From Kappaphycus alvarezii (lineage: Eukaryota > Rhodophyta > Florideophyceae > Gigartinales > Solieriaceae), in assembly GCA_002205965.3 (NCBI GenBank), contig NADL03000765.1:434001-498000 (forward strand): 64,000 nucleotides of DNA, read 5' to 3'. The translations under genes and the position numbers were made by a program. This document shows positions 55,406 through 64,000 of this stretch, one piece after another. The notes beneath the pieces are model-generated. The model worked only from the letters and a program-made list of their open reading frames with translations. It was not told the DNA's origin and did no database searches. Position 1 is the stretch's first letter, and every line of letters begins with the position of its first letter.

Positions 55406-58032
55406 TCAGATTGGATAGGGCTTGAATAGTTCCATGCTTCTTTGCACACGTGAAGAAAACTTTTTTTGTGTTATACCCCGCCCCACGGCTAGCTCTGAGG
55501 TCCCCGCCGCGAAAAACCGCCGCAGAACGCGGTTTTGCCCATCCAGTGAGATCCAATCTTCTTCCAGTAGAAGATGTACTTCTCGAAGCGGAACTAAGAA
55601 AATATCTTTAGCCCTCTCCCCTGAGAATAGTTTCCACGAGCAGGACACAAATTCTCGACATCGACCACTGAGTTTTCAACTGCATCTTTGTCCAACACTG
55701 TTGATTTTTGGAAAATACGCCCCATAATACGATCACAGTGATCAACCTGTTTTAAATGTGTTATTTTAAGGCCTGAGCCCCACTTTCTACTGAAAAATGT
55801 TTTCCTCACGGCCTCACCAGCCAGGTTAAAGTCATATTCCATAAAATGTAGGACTCTCTTAAACTAAATATTATACCCCAGTAAGTTAGAACGGATTTTG
55901 TTCTCCGCATTGTTGGAGGTACACTCGAAAGAGGCGTAAAAATTTCCTCTCGGTCCCATAGGACGTCTTCTTCGAGATAAAAAAACCACCCTTTTGGCAA
56001 TCACCGCCACTGGATATTTTGACACCACCGCATGTAATCAATGTGTCATCCTACACAGCTTCCCGAGCCTCACTTATGGTTTAACCAATATCAGATTATA
56101 TGTAAGAAAAAAGCAATACTAGACGTCGGAGACTCATATTCTAGCGGAATTCTAACCTCTTACCTCGCATCGACTTGAGCGTTATGAACTGGTAACCATC
56201 ACCGGACTTAATGGAAAAATCATCAAATCTCGGCATTTAGACGGCTTTTCTTGCTATCTATTGAATTATAGGTTACGAAATAATCCTTCTAAAACCTTGA
56301 CGCTCTCGAGGAATTTTGCAGGGCCACCTATTGATTCGGTTGCATTTGACCGGGCTTTTAGATTATTCTTGATAAAACCAATGTACGTCTCAACACAAAC
56401 CTGGTTATAGTTTGCTGGTAGCATTCCGTTCTCAACATGTTTCCCCAAGTAAAAAAGCAAATGTAGAGTGAGCTTAAAAATAGGCACTCTATTTAGATCA
56501 TTCCGAAATAATTGCTTTCAAAAAATGAAAAGAAGGGAAAGGAATGAACTGATAGTTCATTCAGATCATCCTTGCAGAGTTGCCACCTGTAACAGAAATC
56601 AAAAAAGTTCGTAAAAGATCGGAGACCTTTTAGAGTTTAAGCGTCTACTTGTCCACCGAACAGAAAGAGTCAGTAACTTAGGGAAAACTGCTTCAATTCT
56701 GATGCTTTCTCCAACTTTTGTAAAGGAGCTGGGCGTGATTTAGAACTAAATCTAGAATGAGATGTTCCTCTACCCATTCGCGGCTGGACCTCATCTATCA
56801 TATCCCGTTTATCCTGGCTGATGATGTAGAGCTCCTCCTAAGCATATAGTACCTCAGGTTGGTTGTGGTCTCCTCTTTGAATCAACAGCTTATCTTTAGC
56901 AATATTCTTACCAAGATGCGTTGTGTCCAGCGAAAAAGATTTAAAGGGTATTCAAATCGGCAGGGAAAAGACTGCTGTCTTTTCACGAATCGCAGATTCG
57001 ATAGAGACGCGTTTTCTCTGCGGAATCGAAATAACCGAGCTCCTTGAGATCATTTCCTGTATAGAAAGTATCGTACTAGGATCCAAAGACCTTAACTATG
57101 ACGAATTATACAGTCGCATTAATCTCACCCGCCAAAATGCGTCTGCAACCCGCTCATTTGATGAAAAGTAGTACCTTTAGATGGTCTGTTGTAGACCGAT
57201 TCGAGCTCGCGAAAATGTAATACGCACTTTGCAGAGGTATCAGTAAGACCATAGATCTTTGCAAGGGACCGCAAGTCTAATGTCATTCACTGTATATTTA
57301 CAAAGCCGTGGCCCTCAGCACTGTCGAAGAAAAGCATTTCTGTGCCTTCGTTTGAGATGATCTCATAAATTTCTTGTACGAGTGGGGAGAATGAAGTGTT
57401 ATTGCTAGAAATTTTCTTCCTTCCACCTTAGAAACCAAACGGTATCACGTTGATCATTGGGGACCGATGTTTTGGGGCGATGTTCATGTTCAGTGCAACA
57501 ATATACAGTTTTCATAGCCTTGGTTTCCCAAAAGCCTGAAAGGCATCGGTGGAAGGTGCAATTAAGATACAAAGATAGAGCTCATATGTCCACCATGCCG
57601 ATCTGCAATGCCCGTGTAAAAGGGAACAATCAGTACATTGCTCATGGGAATCCTTACTCATTACATACCGCGAATAATCGCCGAGAAATGCATATTTACG
57701 CTGACGAAACAAAATGAAGGGCACCATAGGATCCCTAAACCACGCAAGAATCCGCGGAAGTAAGGAGATGTATTTGAAATATCTGAATTTTGTCGAAATA
57801 CCTTGCTCGCAGCACACCTGCCGTCGTTCAGCAACACCAACTTCGTCAGTCCGCGCAAAGATCTAAAAATCGTTCTCTGGTAATGATTTATACGCAGTAT
57901 CAATTGGATTCATTTTTCATCATGCCCACATTGAAACTACTAAACCTGCTCGGAGAGTTCGGCAAAGGAAAGACTCAAATGAGAATATTCAGGACAATAC
58001 GAGCCCGGTTAGTCGAAATGTTAACATATTAA
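55406..58032 (-). pseudogene. possible DNA-transposase relic (unit 2)
   Basis: Same broken frames as 43678-46310, including LPANYNQVCVETYIGFIKNN at about 56330-56430. No useful differences from unit 1 were seen. Confidence 0.25.
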
Positions 58033-58565
58033 TCACTGTGTGTCGGTACTCACGGAAATAAATTGCTAGTCACAGATAGCGCCATCAAAATACATCACAT
58101 ATGAAATATGAGATTTTTTCTGAGGATAGTAAAAAAGACAAGGACAGAAATAGCAAGGCTAAGAAGATGATTTGAAAGCGGTTTGAAATGGTCTTGTCAA
58201 ACAAAGATATAGACAGAGGTCATTTGTCATATATGGCGTGAATAATTAAGCCAAAGAACCGATATTTGTGATTCAAGATATGATTGAAGAAATATAAGCG
58301 GTAAACGAGCTACGCATTTACAAAAAGGCATCGCAAAAATGGGCCATTAGGACATTTTATTCTCAGAGGATGGCAAGCGAAGCATTTAGGCATCAACCAG
58401 AAATCTAGAAAGGCACCTTTGGATGTAGAGGAAGCCCTAAAGACATCAAAAATTCATGTTCATTGTGCCGAGTATATGTAAACATTATTCCGAATTGCGC
58501 TTGACATTATGCAGGGTACTTTTGGAAGCCAAGTATGGTACTTATAGCGATAAAGACGTTTTTTT

Positions 58566-60054
58566 TGTTGTTACAAAAAGGATTTTTTCTATGGGAGATT
58601 GGAAATCTCCACATGCTTATGACTTCTTCATCCCGTAAGTTTCCAAAACCAACTCTTCAAACCAACTTTATTTTACGAACAAAATTATGAAACAAAATTT
58701 CCCCTATGAATCCAAATTTACTGTACAACATTATTTCCGTTTTATTTCCGATGATTTTGGTCCTTTTTTCCCAAAACATCTTTCTACTCGAGATCCGCCT
58801 CGTCCTCCAAATTCAGTTCCGATATTTTATCAAGCAGGTGTTTAGTTGTTGCACTGATTGAATCCAAATTCAAAGCTGCGGCATTGTCTCACATTTTCTA
58901 TTTCGTCAAATCTTTCGAAGACGTCACCCTATGTAAAGTCCGAAATCGACTTCCTTAAGGCAAACCAGCCGCCATCAACTACTCCATCTCTTCACCCTTT
59001 TTTTGACCTCAACATGACTAACCTCCAACAGTCCCTCACCATCGCCAAGTCATCCCGAGGCCGCCACCTCGTTAAAGCTCTGGCCCTTTTGGCCAGTGGA
59101 CCAGCCGATTATGATGATTATTGTCGAAGAATGGACTGGGAAAGCATTCGGGAGTGGGACCGCCGACACTGCTTCGAAGAAGCAGATGAGATATGGGAGA
59201 AGGTATAGGAAGAGGTAGAAGAGCAGTAGTCTGAGGCTGAGATGGAAGGATCGGAAGAAGAGGAAGACTGGGTGGAACCTTTAAAGCCACTAGTGATCAA
59301 TGGTTGGCGAGCTACCCTAGAGAACGGAGAGGATACAGAGAGAGTAATCTTTATCTCTGATTCTTCTCACAAGGATGAAGAGGGGAACCAAGAGGAGGAC
59401 GAGAAGAATAAGGGGCAGGGAGAAGTGGAAAGTGTTGGAATGGTGGGGTTGGGGCTGGACACTATGGACCAGGTGGTTTCGACGCTGAAACCGGACGGGG
59501 GCAACTTTAGTGTTCTAGATATCTCCAAGGAAGAAAACGAGAATATTAACCAGTTTGCAGATAATTTTGAAGCTTGCTTGGGTAGAAACATCTCGAGGAT
59601 TAAGATTATATGAAAGAAATCTATATATTTATTCTGATAGTATTTGCTGTTAGTCTTTCTCGTTCACAACATTCTAATTTGATGGATTTTGTGGTACTTA
59701 TTAACGTTTTCTTTGAGACTTTAGAGTTAGCCAAACAGTACGTATACGTTGAGTAAACTGCTTACTCTTATATAGGTCAAGCAAGAAGACAGACAACTTC
59801 AAGCAAAGTCACGAGTAGTAGGAAGTGGAGAGTCAACTTTAGACCCAAGAACAATTTTTTCTTACGCTGGTCACAGAGGATCAGTACTATATCCTGCCCC
59901 TTTTATACTCCCTTTAGTCCCTCTCGACTATTGTCCTTACCCGCCCCTCTTTTTTGCCCAACCATACCACACTAGCACTTTTTTCGCTTGCCAAACCTCC
60001 TTCTTGGGTTATTTTGTTCTGAGTATCTCTTCTCCAGACGAATTACCTCTATCA
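58566..60054 (+). mobile_element. LTR-like element copy O (unit 2 copy of M)
   Basis: Identical in layout to 46838-48326. Starts tgttgttac, ends cctctatca at 60054. Confidence 0.65.
59014..59613 (+). pseudogene. acidic LTR-encoded protein with two UAG codons (unit 2)
   Basis: Same 200-codon frame as 47286-47885, with the same two TAG codons at about 59206 and 59227. The SIM-like VIFISDSS is at about 59343-59366. Because both units share the stops, the stops predate the duplication. Confidence 0.6.
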
Positions 60055-60101
60055 TTTCTTTTCATTTTTAGTCTCTATGTATTAATGAATTATCGGCTAG
60101 T

Positions 60102-60308
60102 CTAAAGCACGCGCAAAGCACTCAAGCTTGAGTTTCTTTTTTCTGTTGGATTTATGAGGTCTGGGGAGAGAGTTAATTCGATGTGGCGAACGCTAAGAAA
60201 CGCTTGAAGAACTGAATTCATATAACAAAAATTGCCCAGGTTATGCAAGCCTAGAGGAGGCCCTGCGCCTACTTTAATAGCCCACAATGGCGAGCTATGG
60301 CGGGACAT
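60102..60308 (-). pseudogene. ubiquitin-specific protease fragment (unit 2)
   Basis: Same 68-codon frame as 48374-48580, with GLHNLGNFCYMNSVLQ and the catalytic Cys kept. No difference from unit 1 was noticed within it. Confidence 0.5.
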
Positions 60309-61507
60309 TTATTCCACGACGCGCTTCTGTGGGTTCCGCCCAGACCTGGTTGGAAGTTTTTTTTCTTCTTCCGTGGTCTTGAAATTGCATTCGCCGGCAA
60401 TAACCCACCCTCTAATGGAGGAACTAGCGGGGATAATGAGGAGGCATAGTTTCGTCAGGGGCCTTTTGCAATGTTCTATTCCACTTTATATGCGGCCTCC
60501 AAAATGCAGTAATAGACAAAATCATTACATAAAACCCAATAAAGATGTCCATATTCAATGGAGAGAAACAATACCTGTCCAGATGACTGGGAATGGGCCG
60601 CGACATGCGTAGATTGTACAGAGTTGGTACTGTGGGAATCTTTTGGAGTTTATTTTTGCTTACCTATGAATTATCATAACATGCAATATAGACGACCTTG
60701 GCGCATACATGCTCATCCTAGGATGCTAAAATTCTACATTCCGAAATCAAACATTGTGGGAAAAACCCACTTCTAAATGCAAGAACCGGACGGTTACATT
60801 ACGCAAAACCATCTCTGTGACATGGTAATTCCCGGTCAATCCAATTGTATTGCGCAGATGTGCAACATGCGAACATGAAGTCAAAAGAGCTGAATCCATT
60901 GATGCTTTTCGCCAGTGTATTTGGGCGGTATGTTACCAAGTCTGTATCTAATACCTGCCAAGATGGCTGCAAGTCATGATATCAATCATTCTCATAAGAA
61001 AAGGATGGAAAGCAAAGGATTTTCCCCTGGCGCCGATGGGAAGCAATCTTTAAAGATTGTTGCCAACGAGTCTGTATACTTGGCATTGAAGTCACGCATC
61101 TTCGTTTTAGAGAGTGATTCAAGGGCCTATAATTAAAAATCGACAAAATCTGATGTTGAATAGCATTTTTCAAATCTAGCTTAAAAGTTGGTAGCCGTCA
61201 ATCGAAAATATGTGAGCCTGATTGTCTTTTTCGAGTGAATAAATCGTTCTGCTTCACAATTTCTTGATATTAAACATTCCCGTGTATCGGTTGGCGATAC
61301 AGTAGACTTATAGAAGACTTTTTGCTCTGGATACTGGTCTTTTTCTGGAAACCTCCCAGAAATCTCAGTAGGGGTGTTCAGGGTTCACCATTATCGAAGG
61401 TGACCGACATAAGCTAAGCTGATGATCGGAAAGCTGTGACAATGGCAGAGTTTAGAGCCAATGAAAAATCTCGAAATACTCCCGCTATATGAAAGGGGAA
61501 ATTTGGG

Positions 61508-61635
61508 GTGTTTTTAATGCACGAAAAATATGGTCAGCTGTTCCCTGAGGGATGTCGTGATGGTAAAGGCTTACAATGTAAAGAAATGGCAGGAAGACGT
61601 CAAAACGCTAGAAAACTGACGGGAGGCCGGCCAAC
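61508..61635 (+). repeat. short coding-like repeat with H3-tail-like peptide (unit 2)
   Basis: As 49780-49905, with one change (PEGCRDG instead of PGGCRDG). Confidence 0.5.
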
Positions 61636-62720
61636 AGGCACGCTGCGTTGGACATTACTGCTGCTGCGGCATGACGCTGTGATAAGATTTCTTTGACCTT
61701 TGCGTACGTAGGTCTCCCTTGCCCTCGTAGCGACGTTGCGTGCGACGTCTGTTAGCAACGCGTGGGCGTCCGGGTGCAATTCCCCGAGGGTAGAGATAGG
61801 GACGGGCACTAGCCTACTTCCGGCGGAAGACGCGATAAAGGACTCGTATCTTCTGTGTTTCGCCGTTCTTGCCGCGTTAAGCGAGGTGAGTGGGTTGAAT
61901 GTCCTCACTCTCCTGTTCGAGGGCGCTAGGGGGTTGACGAAGGTGACATCGAAGAAGTCTGTTCTGCCAGTTCGTCCCATTGCGCGGATATCGGGTCTTG
62001 TGCGGTGGACCCCTTCTCGCGGCTCGATGACTGGATGTCGCGCGGCTTTCATGAGATCGCTTGCCAATAAACGAACCTGACAGTCGTGTCTTCGCGTCCT
62101 TTCGCCCCCGTGTAAGCAGTGCAACAGATGGTCGCCGAAACAGTCGAGAGTTTCGGGGCAGTTCCGCTTGGGGCATGGTGTTTCCGGAGGAAAGAGCGGG
62201 ACTTGGCAATAGTATTGGAACCATATTGAGAATTCTCTTGGTTCAATGCTAGTCTTAAGGCCCGGAGATGTGGTGCAGTACACCCAATCTTTCGCGCCGG
62301 GGAGCACCATGGAGGCACGGAAGGCCTGCCGTCTATTGTCGCCCACATCGATCTCCTCTTGCACCCGCTCGTGGATGGCGTCCGATAGTGTCTTCTGTGA
62401 TGGTGTTTTGTTTGAGCAGAGGGCACTAAAGGGGATAATCCTGGACTGGGAGCAAGAGAGGGACCAAATCTGGTGCGCCTCGACGATGTCTCGGTAGGTA
62501 GAGAGATCCGTAATTGCCGCTGGAGGGGCTGCACACAGCCTGTTGGACGCTGCGCTGGAGGCGAGGAAGGCTGCAGCTGCAATTGACTTCGCCGAAGTGA
62601 GTCCAAATCCCAGTGATGGCTTCTTGGCGGTGATCGGTTTCATGGGCAACTGCAGTTCTCGAAATATGTCGGGGTCGAGGACGCCCCCAGCCAGTGTGCG
62701 CACACAGTTCTCCATCATTG
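61600..62720 (-). CDS. non-LTR N1 copy g: open C-terminal part with restriction-like endonuclease
   Basis: The longest open N1 frame: 376 codons read from 62730, the first three or four of which come from the adjacent LTR. It lacks the RT domain, being cut at 62720 by LTR P. Visible order: a post-RT linker with SNKTPSQKTLSDAIH (about residues 106-120), then YCTTSPGLKTSI. Next is a zinc-binding C186-X4-C191-X9-H201-X3-C205 region (CPKRNCPETLDCFGDHLLHC). Then come RTRPDI (245-248) and FFDVTFVNP (D261), the PD...D pattern of the R2-type restriction-like endonuclease, and finally PVPISTLGE.HPDAH. The last part is shifted: the conserved QRHAAAAVMSNAACLLAG lies in another frame. In an intact element this nuclease would nick the target DNA for target-primed reverse transcription. 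This copy cannot move by itself. Confidence 0.72.
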
Positions 62721-62830
62721 TGTAATACAAAAAATGGTCCTCCCCTCATTTAATACAGGAAATGGTCCTCCCTTCACGTTATACAGGAAATGGTCCTCCC
62801 TTCACGTTATACAGGAAATGGTCCTCCCCT
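62721..62830 (+). repeat. terminal minisatellite of LTR P
   Basis: Four units of 27-29 bp sharing acaggaaatggtcctccc, beginning right at the LTR terminus. The matching array in copy N is at 50980-51089. Confidence 0.75.
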
Positions 62831-63090
62831 CGTGTAATCCAGCAACCTACAACGATCCCGCCCCTAACTTCTCCAACCGTCATTTCCAAATTTACTTCCC
62901 TTTTATCTAGATATTTTTATACTGTATTTAACCCTCTGAATCGACCCCGAATCAAGTCCCTTTTCCCTTTTAGCTTACCTCCTTCTCCAAATTCGCCTTT
63001 TTTTGAGAAGAAAGGCGCAAATGCACTATTGCAAAATCCCTTGCAGATTTATTTTACCTATTCCTAATCTATAGAACCTGCCCCGGGAGC

Positions 63091-63100
63091 CTATTTAAAC
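63091..63100 (+). promoter_or_regulatory. TATA-like element upstream of the acidic ORF
   Basis: ctatttaaac about 110 bp before the ATG at 63209. Counterparts lie at about 51350 (copy N), 24805 (copy H, minus) and 7455 (copy C, minus). It could drive an mRNA for the acidic protein; not shown by sequence alone. Confidence 0.45.
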
Positions 63101-63208
63101 CCCTTTATTCTAAGTTCCAAATGCCCCCGATCATTTTACTCATCACCCCTCTCCCCCCACACACCCAAAACACCCTACATTGCCTCCCGTTCCCCAACGT
63201 CTATCACA

Positions 63209-63838
63209 ATGAGCAACCTTCGCCCCTCTGTCCCTATTTCCAAAAACCGCCCTTCCCGTTCCATCAATGGCCTTCGTCTCGCCGCCTACGGGCCAACCGA
63301 TGCCGACGACTACATCCGGCGGCAAACAAAGAAGCAAATCATCGAGTTCGTGCGCCGCCTCTTCATAGAAGAAGAAGCGAGGGAGGTAAGCCCGGGAGAG
63401 GCTGACAAGGTCGAGGAGGAGAGCGGGGAGTCCTTCGAGGAATGGTTAGCCCCTGAGCTAGTGTACGAGGCTCAGGAAGATGAGGAGGAGGAAGATGAGG
63501 AGGATGAGGAGGAGGAAGAAGAGGAAGAGGAGGAAGAGGATGAGGAGGAGGAAGAAGAGGAAGAGGAGGAAGAGGATGAGGATGAGGAGGAGGAGGAGGA
63601 GGAGGAGGATGAGGGAACAGGGGGCATGGAAAGTGTTGGACTGGTGGGGCCTGGAATAGAGAGTATGGATCAAGTTGTGCCCACGATGGAACCGGATGGA
63701 GATATCTTTAGTAGTCTAGATATCTCCCAGGGGGAAATAGAGAGTTGTGAGCCATTCGCAGATATTTGTGGGGACTGCTTGGACAGCATGGATATTTTAG
63801 AGGAGTTGTTTGGATCTGATTTAGAGAATGGGAAATAA
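63209..63838 (+). CDS. acidic LTR-encoded protein, intact, 209 residues
   Basis: The only uninterrupted copy of the family. The ATG has A at -3 and the start is conserved among copies (M.NLRPS.PI.K). Residues 1-58 form the conserved basic N-terminal part with DDYIRRQTKKQIIEFVRRLF (33-52), helix-like. A linker contains ESFEEWLAPELVYEA (75-88). Residues 88-135 are an almost pure Glu/Asp tract encoded by a gaggaggaagat-type repeat. Residues 139-209 are the conserved C-terminus: ESVGLVGPGIESMDQVV, LDISQGEIESCEPFADIC and LDSMDILEELFGSDLE, acidic and amphipathic like some activation domains. Unlike copies C, H, I and M it lacks the VIVISDSS motif, its place being taken by the acidic tract. The family is unknown to me. 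Lying inside an LTR, between two TATA boxes, it may be an accessory protein of the element. Confidence 0.65.
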   Translation: MSNLRPSVPISKNRPSRSINGLRLAAYGPTDADDYIRRQTKKQIIEFVRRLFIEEEAREVSPGEADKVEEESGESFEEWLAPELVYEAQEDEEEEDEEDEEEEEEEEEEEDEEEEEEEEEEEDEDEEEEEEEEDEGTGGMESVGLVGPGIESMDQVVPTMEPDGDIFSSLDISQGEIESCEPFADICGDCLDSMDILEELFGSDLENGK

Positions 63839-63964
63839 GAGGACCAAATTAATTGTTAGTTTCTTAAGTATCTTTTGCTTAGAGTATATTGTCCACACAA
63901 AGTATTTTTATGCATTTCTTGGTATCTTCTGTAGTTTTGTTCGGACTTTAGGGGTAGCCAAAAG

Positions 63965-63974
63965 TCTATATAAG
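63965..63974 (+). promoter_or_regulatory. core TATA of the LTR (genomic-RNA promoter candidate)
   Basis: tctatataag followed by ctgagtaaactgctt is the most conserved block among LTR copies (1828, 4403, 6150 minus, 24070 minus, 33535). Its position near the start of the conserved tail fits a U3/R promoter. Confidence 0.55.
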
Positions 63975-64000
63975 CTGAGTAAACTGCTTCCTCATGGAGA

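Larger units (their letters stand above)
51730..63472. repeat. tandem duplication, unit 2 (11.7 kb)
   Basis: Second copy of 40005-51731, 16 bp longer. It contains, in order, the copia 5' half, the inverted-repeat transposon, the transposase-like relic, LTR O, the USP fragment, the H3-tail-like repeat, N1 copy g and the start of LTR P. Confidence 0.92.
62721..64000 (+). mobile_element. LTR-like element copy P, best preserved (runs off the window)
   Basis: It starts tgtaatac at 62721 inside N1 copy g. In order it has the minisatellite (62721-62830), the leader, a TATA (ctatttaaac, 63091-63100), the intact acidic ORF (63209-63838), the 3' part of U3 and the downstream TATA (tctatataag, 63965-63974). 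The R-U5 tail continues beyond the window. Junction flank cattg at 62716-62720. Confidence 0.8.

Noticed and set aside
62721..62830. CRISPR-like array
   Set aside because: The units are contiguous without spacers, within a eukaryotic LTR; it is a minisatellite.
63458..63673. Leu/Ile-rich minus-strand frame resembling a membrane protein
   Set aside because: It is the reverse reading of the Glu/Asp tract of the acidic ORF.

Overview
This window is eukaryotic, AT-rich and almost entirely made of transposable elements. There is no bacterial-style gene packing. The recognisable proteins are Ty3/gypsy, Ty1/copia and non-LTR reverse transcriptases, a plant/protist-style GATA zinc finger and a ubiquitin-specific-protease fragment. 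I cannot name the species. A repeat-rich alga (for example a red alga), a fungus or another protist would fit, and nothing visible decides between them.

The dominant element is an LTR-like repeat with TG...CA ends and 5-bp target duplications. I count sixteen instances, two of them made by the tandem duplication described below. Exact 5-bp duplications flank the copies at 3244-4715, 5842-7839 and 23760-25158. In the better copies the U3 part carries an ORF for an acidic protein of about 200 residues. Its parts are a conserved N-terminus, a Glu/Asp tract, often a SUMO-interaction-like VIVISDSS motif, and an acidic amphipathic C-terminus. Each better copy also has a TATA box before the ORF and a second one (tctatataag) after it. 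The same downstream TATA/R-U5 segment ends the 3' LTR of the gypsy element at 3-2145. That element's polyprotein continues beyond the integrase into an unrecognised domain present twice, and a decayed relative lies at 28.5-30.84 kb.

Layout. 0-2.1 kb: 3' end of a gypsy element (G1). 3.2-7.8 kb: two LTR copies around a non-LTR (N1) fragment. 7.8-13.5 kb: AT-rich, with one weak small ORF. 13.5-16.9 kb: a second gypsy element (G2, minus strand) abutting a GATA-finger exon. 18.4-21 kb: hairpins and LTR fragments. 21-26.9 kb: a three-level nest, with an LTR inside an N1 element inside another N1 element. 27-37.5 kb: decayed LTRs and the G1-like relic. 37.7-42.6 kb: a copia element (minus strand).

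From 40005 to 63472 an 11.7-kb block is present twice in tandem. The copies are nearly identical and the junction has 2 bp of microhomology. The block holds the 5' half of the copia element with a 430-bp inverted-repeat transposon inside it, a possible DNA-transposase relic, an LTR copy, a ubiquitin-protease fragment, a short repeat encoding a histone-H3-tail-like peptide, an N1 fragment and a second LTR. The two copies have decayed separately: an 11-bp loss breaks the N1 frame in the first, while the second keeps it open.

Very little looks like active host coding sequence. The GATA exon is the best candidate. Most other reading frames are element proteins or their remains.
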